A stretch of 64,000 nucleotides of DNA. Origin: Nitzschia sp. pyKryTriq1. Taxonomy: Eukaryota; Bacillariophyta; Bacillariophyceae; Bacillariales; Bacillariaceae. Position 1 is the stretch's first letter. Each line of letters starts with the position of its first letter. A program made the position numbers and the translations under genes. The stretch is taken from positions 3,720,001-3,784,000 of the forward strand of contig OY101115.1 of NCBI GenBank assembly GCA_956465555.1, read 5' to 3'. Under the pieces are notes generated by a model, which saw only the letters and a list, made by a program, of their open reading frames with translations, was not told the DNA's origin and ran no database searches. Below are positions 10,975-20,465 of this stretch, piece by piece.

Positions 10975-12552
10975 ATGGTGGCGATGATTCGATCTATCCT
11001 AGGTGGAAGCTCGGTACGAGCATGCCGTAGCCTGACGATGGTGAGGCTCTCGTCGGCAGCAACCAAGATGACACCGGGTACAACTTATCAGATGGTTCCT
11101 AGATGCGGCAGTATTGTTATTGGAAATGCCATGTTTTCAGGATCGTATCGATCTTTCTACACCAGTGTTGATACTGACACTGAAGGAAAGCCTCCAAGTA
11201 CACCAGAAGATGTGCTTCGTGAGTGCTGGGAAAAGTACGATTCCTTGACCAAGTTGAATGACAAACTCGGAGGCACAGCCATCCCGCCTCCGTCCGATCG
11301 AGGCACTAGTTTGCCATTCTGTTTGTTGGTAGGAAATCACTCCTCGGGAAAATCCAGTTTCATCAATTACATCTTGCAAAGGAATATCCAAAAAGCGGGC
11401 GTCGCCCCCACCGACGATACATTTACGGTTATTGCTCCCGGCCCACAAGACAAAGACTCGGACGGGCCTACGTTGGTTGGCGATCCAGATTACGGTTTTT
11501 CTAGTCTACGACAATTCGGCCCGACGCTCATCCATCACACTCAACTCAAAGTGAGAAACTCTCATCTCAAGTTTATGCTGGTCGATTCACCCGGTATGAT
11601 TGATGCACCTGTCAATGTCACAGGACAAACAGATCATCGCACTATGGATCGAGGTTACGATTTCCAAGGGGTCGTTCGATGGCTGGCGCAACGGGCGGAT
11701 ATCGTACTTTTGTTCTTTGATCCAGACAAGCCCGGAACAACAGGGGAAACAATGTCTGTCCTTCTGAATTCGCTGAGTGGCATGGATCATAAACTCTTGA
11801 TCGTTTTGAACAAGGCTGATCAATTTCACAAAATCCACGACTTTGCCCGAGCCTATGGCTCCTTGTGCTGGAATCTCTCAAAAGTCATCCCTAGAAAGGA
11901 CTTGCCACCCATTTTTACCATGAGTTTGCCAAATGAACAAAGTCAGACCACCCTCTCTGCGAGTTTGAGTGATTTGGAACATACCCGGGATGATGTTGTC
12001 GAACAGGTCATGAAAGCGCCTCAACGACGAATTGACAATGTCATTACCAATCTTTACGACTCGACGGCAACACTCATGTTATATTCCAAAATTTGGAATG
12101 ATGTTGTTTTGAAATACAACAAGGAATGGAGGAATTGTCGCTTGCAAGAAAGTGGGTTTGTGATGGCCGGCACCTTGGCAGTCGGTGGGCTCAACTATGC
12201 GGGCATGGAAGCAATGCTTCAAGGAGGTGTCCTGGGGACATCCGTGCTGGGAGTGGGAGCGTTGTTTTGGTGGAATCAAAATTACCTTCGGAGATTGCAA
12301 GAGGACTTGACGACTCCTGAATCGCTCAGCACCTCCTTTCAACGGACGCATGCGCGACAAATACAAGACGCCGATGAATTTACGGCTAGTCTATGGCAAC
12401 GCGTTCGAAAGTCTTTACAAACAGCTTTGCACAATGCCTTTGAGAGCAGCAGTAGTCTCCCCACGGTTAGTCAGGGAGAACTTCAAAATCTCCAGGACAT
12501 CCTTGATACTGAGATCCCCACTCTACGAAGATCAGCCAGTGACGCTAGGTAA
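10975..12552 (+). CDS. dynamin-like / EHD-like large GTPase, probably organellar
   Basis: Single exon, 525 residues from the ATG at 10975 (the frame also extends upstream to a TTG, not used). The first about 60 residues are rich in Arg, Ser and Ala without acidic residues, consistent with a mitochondrial or plastid presequence. GTPase motifs are complete and in order: G1 GNHSSGKSSF, G3 DSPGMID, G4 NKAD. The spacing and the GNxSSGKS form fit the dynamin/EHD superfamily. A hydrophobic pair of segments follows (about residues 395-440: VMAGTLAVGG...GGVLGTSVLGVGALFWW), suggesting membrane insertion in the manner of mitofusin-like or bacterial dynamin-like proteins. A role in organelle membrane remodelling is inferred. 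Confidence 0.85.
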   Translation: MVAMIRSILGGSSVRACRSLTMVRLSSAATKMTPGTTYQMVPRCGSIVIGNAMFSGSYRSFYTSVDTDTEGKPPSTPEDVLRECWEKYDSLTKLNDKLGGTAIPPPSDRGTSLPFCLLVGNHSSGKSSFINYILQRNIQKAGVAPTDDTFTVIAPGPQDKDSDGPTLVGDPDYGFSSLRQFGPTLIHHTQLKVRNSHLKFMLVDSPGMIDAPVNVTGQTDHRTMDRGYDFQGVVRWLAQRADIVLLFFDPDKPGTTGETMSVLLNSLSGMDHKLLIVLNKADQFHKIHDFARAYGSLCWNLSKVIPRKDLPPIFTMSLPNEQSQTTLSASLSDLEHTRDDVVEQVMKAPQRRIDNVITNLYDSTATLMLYSKIWNDVVLKYNKEWRNCRLQESGFVMAGTLAVGGLNYAGMEAMLQGGVLGTSVLGVGALFWWNQNYLRRLQEDLTTPESLSTSFQRTHARQIQDADEFTASLWQRVRKSLQTALHNAFESSSSLPTVSQGELQNLQDILDTEIPTLRRSASDAR

Positions 12553-12758
12553 ATATTAAAAGGTGATAGAGAAGTCATTATTTCTGAACTCCCCGCATTT
12601 TCTATAGAACTAGAGCAAAGCTTGATTGACTGGCAATGGTGAAATCACTCTATCAGATACAGAAATTGGCCCAAAGTAGATCCCAAAGTGCCAAATCGTC
12701 AAGGAATATGATCTACGTGAAGAAGAACGCCACCATGGCAGTTCGATTGCAACTAGGT

Positions 12759-13115
12759 TTAGTATGATCCACCTCGCAGCTGCAGGACCATGTGAATAGT
12801 AGCACCAGCACCAATATTGTATGACTCCAATGTCTTATCGTCGGCAAGCTGCTTCCCCGAGTGGATCAGTCGGATTTGGTCCACTTGAATACCCTCCTTT
12901 TCTTGCAGAGCTTGTTTCACTGCCAGCACTTGGTTTTCCGGCTCGAAATTGAAGGCCTGCTTACGGCCGGTCAGGGTCTTGATAAAGATCTGTCGAGAAA
13001 CGAAAATGCAAAGCATGAAGGGGGGGAGATGTGAGCGGTGTTCTTGCCACGATGGAAACATGAAGGAGAAGAGATGGGCCATCATATCGGCAGTCTGCAT
13101 GCAGCTTACCTGCAT
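12759..13115 (-). CDS. divergent ubiquitin / NEDD8-like modifier
   Basis: Two exons: 13110-13115 encodes only Met-Gln, and 12759-12989 the rest; intron of 120 bp; 78 residues. The start [10 protein letters not shown] is ubiquitin-like and the C-terminus is LQLRGGSY, so the conjugation-competent Gly-Gly would need removal of two residues. Ile44 and the patch residues Leu8, His68 and Val70 are present. Lys48 is kept, but Lys11, Lys29 and Lys63 are not. Residue 72, which E1 enzymes use to distinguish ubiquitin (Arg) from NEDD8/Rub1 (usually Ala), is Gln. It is therefore not ordinary ubiquitin; it may be the NEDD8 counterpart or a separate modifier. It is a single unit, not polyubiquitin or a ribosomal fusion. 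Confidence 0.88.
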   Translation of the reverse strand: MQVSCMQTADMMAHLFSFMFPSWQEHRSHLPPFMLCIFVSRQIFIKTLTGRKQAFNFEPENQVLAVKQALQEKEGIQVDQIRLIHSGKQLADDKTLESYNIGAGATIHMVLQLRGGSY

Positions 13116-14684
13116 GGTGAAAAGATATCGAATTTCCGACGGAGTCAATCGCCTGGGAGATCAGGTGCGGGGTCTTGCAATGGCTGAAAGTGGTCTCCCG
13201 AGTATTGCTTTTGTGTTTTGCCACCTTTCACAAGAGAAGCAGTCGTCTGTAAAGCTTTTGGTGCTTGGTGGTTGGTCGTTGGCCGGTACAAGTACGGTAC
13301 CGGTACCGGTATTAATATTATGGTCGGTGCGGCCCACCGCCGCCAGCGCGCAGCGGGTTTCGATCATTTCATCATTGTCGAGGCAAGACCGTAGTAGCCT
13401 TGAATCACACACAGGACAAAAATAGGACAGGCTACGCTGATTTGTGTAGACCTGGTACAAAGGAGCATGAAGTTGAGTCTTCCCGACGGGTACCAGGTAC
13501 CCAAAAGACCTTTCCACAGACAAACCGATAGCGAGAGTTGTCGTTTCTTGAACCATAAGATTCCGTACGAAGGTCATCATCATCCGAGTCAAAGTCTACT
13601 AAGCCCTTCTTTCGCGATCTTGTAGCTGCGATTCAAGCAGTTTTTCTTGGATTTTGTCATCGACGACATGGCATCCCTGAAGATCACTTCGGTCGCTCCG
13701 GAAGTTCCGTTTCCTTGGTTCCCTCTTGCAGGTCCCGTTGGTGCTGGTGCCGGTCCACCGAGTTTTCCTTGGATCTGGATGCACGCTCTTTCCACTTTTT
13801 CCTCGTCGGGGAGCTCGTGAGTGACGCTGGTGATGATTTTTGCAGAGACCATCCACAACCATTTCATAAGTCACTTGACTTGACGATTGACTTCACAACA
13901 TTGTGCGGTTTTTCATCTCGATACTGAAAGCGCTTGGTCAGCGGAATAGGGGCATATAGGGTTTTGTTGGAATTTCCAAACAGCATCCAGTTCTCAAGGC
14001 AACAAGCGATCCGGACACAATGTACTACTGGCACGAGGCCATGAAACAAGACGATCGCCAGGAATTCAAAGCAGCCATGCAAAAGGAGTGGGACGACCAG
14101 CTACAGAACGGGAACTTCACCGTAATCCCTAAAAACTCTAAGGGTTTCGAAGATACTTACAGTTCATCAAAAATCCACCTATTTACTACGCCCAAATAGT
14201 AGGCTCATAACCCACTATTTCTACAGGGAGGTCTCCATGCCATGCCGCCCATGCATGTGCGACGACGCGTGCCTGCTTCGCACCAGACAGGCGAACACGG
14301 TGAAATATTTAGCCAACGGCAAGCACGATCCGCCGGGCTTCCGTATGTACAGTACGAGTAATATTCCTCTAAGAATTAGTCGTAGATTCCGCCGCCTGAT
14401 CGTGATTTCGCTACCGGCACGCGTGTTTCTTCCGTTAGAAATATGCCCTTTTTAAGGCCCAATGCGCAAGCATCACCTCTGATGCGCTGACCGAGCAGAA
14501 TAAACTGCCTGCATTCCGCCTCACAAAACGACTGCTGAAACGAGGCGGCAAGCTAAAAAAATAAAACAAGTGCGTTGTACAACTACCGGTACTACAAGTA
14601 CTGTACCGCACTTGTACATACATATTACGTAGCGAGACGCGAGACGCCGACGCGACGAACTTTCCGGAAACAACACCACCGACG
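13116..14684. other. spacer holding a retrotransposon scrap and unexplained frames
   Basis: Contains GTAC-word clusters (13285-13312, 13487-13502, 14586-14618) and the copia fragment at 13999-14150. A minus-strand frame at 13589-13867 has moderately coding-like composition (PDEEKVERACIQIQGKL) but no recognisable domain, and I do not call it a gene. The last 100 bp form the promoter of the DUF1769-like gene. Confidence 0.5.
13999..14150 (+). mobile_element. Ty1/copia pol fragment (fossil)
   Basis: About 50 codons match the conserved start of the copia-type reverse transcriptase domain (tryptophan followed by EAM, then EF..AM..EW). No LTRs or other parts are recognisable nearby. It is a small, broken relic; age cannot be judged from so short a piece. 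Confidence 0.75.
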
Positions 14685-15869
14685 ATGTCTCCTCCCTCTA
14701 ACGGTAGTAGCGAGACCTACTCCTCCGCTAGGACCATTTGCTGTAGCTTGAGAACAAAGCGTCCATTAGTTAGAGCGAAATCGTTGTTGACGGGCACAGC
14801 AAAAGAAATGACGAGTGCTGAGACAGTGAGCTTCGGGGCTTGTGCCAGCGTTCCCGCTGTACAGACGCCTGCGGACGCTTTTGATGGGCAACACAAGGCT
14901 TTGAAGAAAGTTTCCATCGTAGATTGTGCCACAGCAACTGAAATCATTCCCAACTCGAGACCTATGCAGCTCGACAATGATTGTTTTACTGGGCAGGTCA
15001 TGCTGTTGGTCAGGACTCCTGACGTCGACAGTGCCAAGGAACCCGTGCCCACTGGCGAAACTCCGGCGCGCATCTCGAAATACTTCAAGGGATACAAGAG
15101 ACGCTTTGAGTTCCAATTCCAGATCAAGCTGAAGAAGGTACCAACGGGTCCGTTGTTCTTGGGTTGTGAAGTCGAAGAGATGATCAAAATCAACCGATTC
15201 ACGAAGTCCATGGCTAGTTTCTTACTCGCCATGATTCGTCGAATCAATCCTGGGTTTCATTATTCCTGGGGAATCAAGAAGGATGAAACGGACCCTGAAA
15301 TTCTCAAGTCAGGTAACTGGGAAGCACAGCACTTGTCTTTTCCGGTGGAAGCTAGCATGGACCGAGTTGTCATTACTAAACCGGGGGAAACACCGCCCGA
15401 ACTCGGACACCCTCTACATGAGACTAATGAGTCTGTCAAGAGACGCCGGAAAATGGGAGCAGGTTCTATCGACTGGAACACGGAGGATACTTACACCTTA
15501 TGCTTATGGAGCGCCTATTGCGACTGGATCAAGTGGAAGAGCATCAACGTTCCCGGATGTCGCCCTTTTTCGCTTTGTGCTGCGCTAGGCGAGCAACCCG
15601 TTTACTTGAGTGTGTATGAACTTTCGGACATATCCGCTCAGGACTACAAGAAGAAGAAACCCCCTCACGTGCGTAAGGATCTTCGTGTATATACGCGTTT
15701 GGAATTCACCAACCACGAATTCACAGTAGGTGGCATTGCGCCGCGCTTTCAAAGTGACAAGTTCGTGCAAGGAAAGTACGACGAGTCCCTTGCTGGAGAA
15801 ACGGATTCCGAAATGGGTTCGGAGTCCGATGGAGTGGAGCCAGAGGTTAAGATGACAACTGTGGCATAG
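14685..15869 (+). CDS. DUF1769-like protein of unknown function
   Basis: Single exon, 394 residues. The N-terminal about 100 residues are Ser/Thr/Ala-rich and may be disordered. The conserved core starts at YFKGYKRRFEFQFQIKLKK (about residue 130), followed by GPLFLGCEVEE, INRFTKSMASFLLAMIRR, a central GNWEAQHLSFP segment, WSAYCDWIKWK, and RLEFTNHEFTVGG near the C-terminus. This arrangement (an FQ-x-Q-x-K strand, then G-x-LF-x-G-x-E) resembles the DUF1769 family known from fungi and algae; assignment is from memory of the family pattern. No signal peptide or membrane segment. The tail is acidic. Confidence 0.7.
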   Translation: MSPPSNGSSETYSSARTICCSLRTKRPLVRAKSLLTGTAKEMTSAETVSFGACASVPAVQTPADAFDGQHKALKKVSIVDCATATEIIPNSRPMQLDNDCFTGQVMLLVRTPDVDSAKEPVPTGETPARISKYFKGYKRRFEFQFQIKLKKVPTGPLFLGCEVEEMIKINRFTKSMASFLLAMIRRINPGFHYSWGIKKDETDPEILKSGNWEAQHLSFPVEASMDRVVITKPGETPPELGHPLHETNESVKRRRKMGAGSIDWNTEDTYTLCLWSAYCDWIKWKSINVPGCRPFSLCAALGEQPVYLSVYELSDISAQDYKKKKPPHVRKDLRVYTRLEFTNHEFTVGGIAPRFQSDKFVQGKYDESLAGETDSEMGSESDGVEPEVKMTTVA

Positions 15870-16099
15870 AACGTTGTCAGCAGCAGATTGAAATTATCTG
15901 CGCCATGTGCGAAGTCCTCTACTATGATGTGATCAATGTACCGTGAAATGTAGTTTATGCTGGGGTTTGAATGCTAATATAAAACAAACGTATGGTACTG
16001 ATGTAAAATTATGCTATGCTCTGAGAAAAGTGTACCTGCACTTGACTCGCTCCTCCTAGAATCAGCGATCGAGAGGCGGAAATACACGAGAGATAGTTT
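15870..16099. other. short convergent spacer
   Basis: Separates the 3' ends of the DUF1769-like and pseudouridine synthase genes; no further feature seen. Confidence 0.5.
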
Positions 16100-17266
16100 C
16101 TATTTCTTCGGATTCCGTTTCCGTAAAGATTCGGCCCACTCCAATTCTTTTTTTGATAGCTCCCGATAGCTCCCAGCCTTTAAATCGTCTAACTGAATAA
16201 CTCCCAGCCGCTCTCGTTTCAAACCAATGACAGGAAAGCCAGAGTTTGCAAGTATCCTTCGGACCATGCGATGTTTGCCTTCTTCCACTACCAATCGCAC
16301 TTCGCTGAGCTCCTTGGCATCCCTGAAGAACAGATAGCCTTTTTCCTCCAATTTCTCGAGATCGTACTCGGGTGGCAGATTTTTCATAATTTCTTCAACC
16401 AGCGGTTTTACTTGCTCCGACGGAATCTGCTTTGCCTCTATTAGATCTGCAGGAAATGCACCCATGGCCGTCGACACTCCTTCAGCCAATGTTTGCCTCA
16501 GCTCTTCTTCGTTCACGGAGCCCGCAACTAGGGCTACATATTCTTTTTGAATTCCGTTACTTGGGTGCAGCAGTGTTTGGGTCAGAGTTCCATCGGAGCT
16601 GAACAAGAGTAGGCCGCTCGTGTCGTAGTCTAATCTTCCCACTGGATGCATATTGTCAATGAAATCGAGATCGCTTAAATTATGTCGGCCTTTTCCGTCG
16701 TTCATGACGCTCAAAACCCACTTGGGTTTGTGGTAGACGCGTAGTAGAGGTGGCGGTAGAGGGACTTGAATCTTATTATCGATCCAGATATCCGCGTTCA
16801 TGGAAATCTTCTCGGAGGGCCCCAAAACTGGAAACGCTTCTCCGTCGCCAAACTTTTGAAAGACGCGTCGTTGTTTTAGAATATCAAAGCATTCAGATCG
16901 ACTTCCCCATCCCCGATTGGAGAGTACACGATCGGCTCGGAACGTCTTGCCCGTCGCTGGTGGCATTCTCTTTTTCTTCGTTTTGGAGGTTGCGGCACCG
17001 TCTTTCTTTTGCTGATTGATTTTATTGTCACCAGACGGACTCGTGGAAGCTGACAAGCGACAGGAGGTATGAAATGACTGACGCGGTGGGCAGGATCTAG
17101 AACTGCATGTTTCTATACAGCGCAGCAGCACAGAGCCAGAACATCGACGGGTTGCTGCCGCCGCCGAAAGCATGGTCGGTGGCTCGAAGGCCCAAGTTTT
17201 TACAAAACACAGACACTCGAGTGCAATCCAAAGAAAAAAGGCAAGACAGTTCTCGCTGTATCTCAT
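16100..17266 (-). CDS. RsuA/RluB-type rRNA pseudouridine synthase, probably plastid-targeted
   Basis: Single exon, 388 residues from the ATG at 17266; the open frame extends further upstream only to a GTG. Residues about 109-135 (FRADRVLSNRGWGSRSECFDIL) look like an S4 RNA-binding element. The catalytic motif GRLDYDTSG is at 210-218 with Asp213. VEEGKHRMVRRILA and GLKRERLG are the later family motifs. The family isomerises a uridine in large or small rRNA. The N-terminus is hydrophobic and breaks at WA-FEPP (Ala26/Phe27), a diatom-type bipartite plastid presequence. A second Met at residue 32 begins an Arg/Ser/Ala-rich stretch that could serve as a mitochondrial presequence, so dual targeting is possible. 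Confidence 0.92.
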   Translation of the reverse strand: MRYSENCLAFFLWIALECLCFVKTWAFEPPTMLSAAAATRRCSGSVLLRCIETCSSRSCPPRQSFHTSCRLSASTSPSGDNKINQQKKDGAATSKTKKKRMPPATGKTFRADRVLSNRGWGSRSECFDILKQRRVFQKFGDGEAFPVLGPSEKISMNADIWIDNKIQVPLPPPLLRVYHKPKWVLSVMNDGKGRHNLSDLDFIDNMHPVGRLDYDTSGLLLFSSDGTLTQTLLHPSNGIQKEYVALVAGSVNEEELRQTLAEGVSTAMGAFPADLIEAKQIPSEQVKPLVEEIMKNLPPEYDLEKLEEKGYLFFRDAKELSEVRLVVEEGKHRMVRRILANSGFPVIGLKRERLGVIQLDDLKAGSYRELSKKELEWAESLRKRNPKK

Positions 17267-18554
17267 CGATGCGCTTCCAAGCTGGTACGAGACCCAACAC
17301 CCAACGTAAATAACAAGATAGAGTTGGCAGAGAGGAGGATGTTTGATGTGTCCCTCCTCGACCACATCAAAATACCAAAAGACCAACCCAAAACAAAAGA
17401 TCGCGGATCTCGGCGTCGTGTTTCTTCGACGTTTTGTGCGGTCATCGGTCACTCCATAGCTTTCGTCTGGGTGTCGTCCGGCTTATTAAGTTACACGTGG
17501 CAGTTTGTTTTGGGCACACAAACAATACGGTACATACCGGTAGCGTACACACGACAGATTGTCACGTACGACTGACGGTAATTCGGTCGAGTTAATCGAC
17601 AGATTGTGCCGAATGAAAACAAGCCGCTAAAAATAGGCGTACAACCAGTGATTCGGTGTACTACTAGGGACCTACTCTACTAATACCTGTAGGTTATAAT
17701 TATTTATCCCAGCATGCCCCTGGGCTGCCGGTCGTCTGGTTTCCAACAGTTTGGAATAGTACCCTTATATGGAGGTGGTATGTACCTGTTATGGGCCTTT
17801 TGGCAACCTACGGTGTGAACGGAACAAATGACACTACTGTCCAGCACAGTTACAAGGTCAAGTTCAAGGATGACTTTCCTTGAGCTTTGCTTGCTTCATC
17901 ATCTTCTTCTTGTTTTGATCCACTGCAATAAACACTCCTGCAGCGGCCATATCTTTCCTTCACAAGTTTTTCATCATGACCATGCAAATGATTAGGAGCA
18001 GATGATGAGGAGCTAGTGAGGATAGGTCTGAGGAAATCTACGTATATACTGTAATAATATCAATAAAATAATATGTAGCTCAGAAATCCACTAGCCATGT
18101 TGTAGTTGTTATCCCTTCTAACATTCTTTTAGTTTCAACACTCCTCTAGCTACGAGTAGGAATAGTTGGTAGAGTACAGCCAGAGGTCATGATTGCAATG
18201 AGAAGTGGCGATGGGTCATTTTTGCATTGAGAAGCTTGGGGGCTGATATCTTTCTTTGCTGCCATGTTTCCAATTCAACAAGTACTAATTTTTTTGGCCA
18301 ACAGCAGTTCCATGAGTTCGCGTTTCAAGAAGGAAGCAAGATTAAAGCCAGAGTCAACTCAAGAAATATGCCCAATGTCCCAATGACCTTTGATGAATAC
18401 CGAACCCGAATCCTACGACGAATCCGAACCTTCGTAACGAAAGAAATAACAGAACTTCGCCCACGACGAGGCTACCACCGCTGCTCACAAAATAATCGTT
18501 CCCGCTCAACACGTCTAGTAGATCCAGCTATCAGTACCGACAATAAGATATCCG
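17267..18554. other. 1.3-kb divergent spacer
   Basis: Lies between the pseudouridine synthase (minus) and the prolyl hydroxylase (plus). A GTAC-word patch lies near 17526-17570. An open frame that overlaps the hydroxylase start (ATG near 18369, stop 18616) is noted as a possible upstream ORF. Nothing else is recognised. Confidence 0.5.
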
Positions 18555-20286
18555 ATGGTATCTGTGTTGACAAGGATGAAGAACCCGATTACCATCTTCC
18601 TTACGGCAATCCTTGACATTGCCATTGTTGCATGTTTTTTCAGCTGTTCTGCCCATGGGCAGCCAGCTTTGGGTGCAGCCGTGCAACAACTCGACCGTCA
18701 AGAGCAATGCTCGAGTCTCGATATCGGCGGTGATGCCTGTCGTATCGTTCCTGCCTTGGATGAAGAGCAACTAGCACATCAAATAGAAGTCGAAGATGAA
18801 GAAGATCCCATGTTGGCCAAGATGCCTGGTCTTGACTTTAAGGCATATCGCAGAGCTGACATCAGCAGCATGTATCGAGACGAGCCAGGTGTCCGAGTCG
18901 AGAGAACTCCATCATTCCATGGGCAGGCGGGCAAGTTCGTTAACATGAGTCCAGAACGGTTGGATTTGTACTATGATGCCAATGAAGGCCCACCGGGTAA
19001 CTTCCTGTCAACTGCAGGACCATTTGAATCGACGGGAACAGCGACCTTTCCGGATCACGTATTTTACTTCATTCAACCCAGAACCGAAGAAGTCGTTTGC
19101 TCCTTCCGTACGCAAAAAGGAGTTTCTATCTACTACTGCGATCCGTTTGTCGCAAATGATCCTTCGGACCCTTCGGCCGGTGTGCATAAGGGTCCGACCC
19201 TCTCCAAGCTCGACCTTGACGCTGAACAACAAAAGCTCTATGACTCCGCCCAATTCAACAGAGAATTTGCCCCCATGTATAAGAATTTCACAGGGGGTTC
19301 GGAGTGGCTGGGCAACTTCCCCACTGAACCACCCAGGCATCATATGTGGAGGGCGGATTATTTTGGTCAGGAACACCATATCCAGACACGAGAGACCCAT
19401 TTCGTGGAGCTACCTCCCGAAGAACTTCTACATCGAATAGCAACAAAGGACATGCGACGCAATACAACGGACTCTGTGTCGTTGATGGACTACAGAGCAC
19501 CTGGCGTGATGAACATTACAATTAAGGCAGTTTCGGTAGCGCCCAGGATCTTTCAAATAGATGGTTTCCTCTCGGATGTCGAAGTGCAACAGTAAGTGTG
19601 GATTTGTTGTGATGATGATGATGTTTCACGATAGTCCCTTTGTCCTCTCTAGACAGCTGATATTGACCTCACTGCTGTTTCTATCAATTGGTCATTTTGA
19701 CAGCATCCTGGACTTGGCTCTTAAAAAGAACTTACATCGCTCCACCACAGGTATGCGTGGCGACAGCGCAAGTGTTTCGAGCGTGAGAACCTCTCGCACA
19801 ACATGGCTTCCTCGACAAAGCAGCCCTATTATGGACGCCATTCTTCGGCGAGGTGCCGACGTTCTCAAAATTGACGAGGCCATGTTCCGTTCTCGTGATC
19901 AAGATGAAATGAACTCCTATACTTCCAGCAAAAACGCAATCAATGAGGATTTACAGATTGTGCATTACGACCAAGGTCAGCAATATACAGCCCATCATGA
20001 TTTTGGATACCCTGACGCGAGGCCCAACAGTCCCTCTCGCTCCATCAACCTCTGTTTGTACCTCAACGAAGGTATGGAGGGCGGCGAAACAGCCTTTCCC
20101 CGGGCACGGAACGGCGACCACGTGGATGGCATTGCGGCCACGCCCGAAAAGGGCAAGGCCATGATCTTTTACATGAAGAATCCTGATGGGAACTTGGACG
20201 ACCTGAGTCAACATGCGGCGATGCCAGTCGTTGAAGGAGAGAAGTGGTTTGCCAACTTGTGGACGTGGGATCCTTATAAAGAGTAA
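18555..20286 (+). CDS. prolyl 4-hydroxylase-type 2-oxoglutarate/Fe(II) dioxygenase, secretory
   Basis: Exons 18555-19591 and 19704-20286, intron of 112 bp, 539 residues (an ATG at 18576 would also work). A hydrophobic signal or anchor segment spans residues about 10-33. Residues 40-320 have no recognised domain but contain repeated Tyr/Phe-rich blocks and two NxS/T sequons. The catalytic domain starts at PRIFQIDGFLSD and carries the iron ligands His443-x-Asp445 (HHDFGYPD), His516 and the 2-oxoglutarate-binding Lys526 (HAAMPVVEGEKW). Known members hydroxylate proline in collagen- or extensin-like proteins in the ER and Golgi. The substrate here is unknown; cell-wall or frustule-associated proteins are a reasonable inference. 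It ends 179 bp from the convergent WW-cyclin B. Confidence 0.92.
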
Positions 20287-20465
20287 TACAACGAGACCAT
20301 ATTGGGACCCAGAAATCATCAATTATAGAGACAATTTTATATGTACTTCATGCAACCCTTTGATACGACGTTTTTAAAAACTGTCTCGTTGGCTTTGATC
20401 TATTGTCTATGTTAGATACTAACTTTCGAATGCTCTATGAATGTGTGTGAGTATGGTTGATTCGT

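Noticed and set aside
13161-13592. 143-codon minus-strand frame
   Set aside because: No ATG context of note, crosses a GTAC cluster and has no family resemblance.
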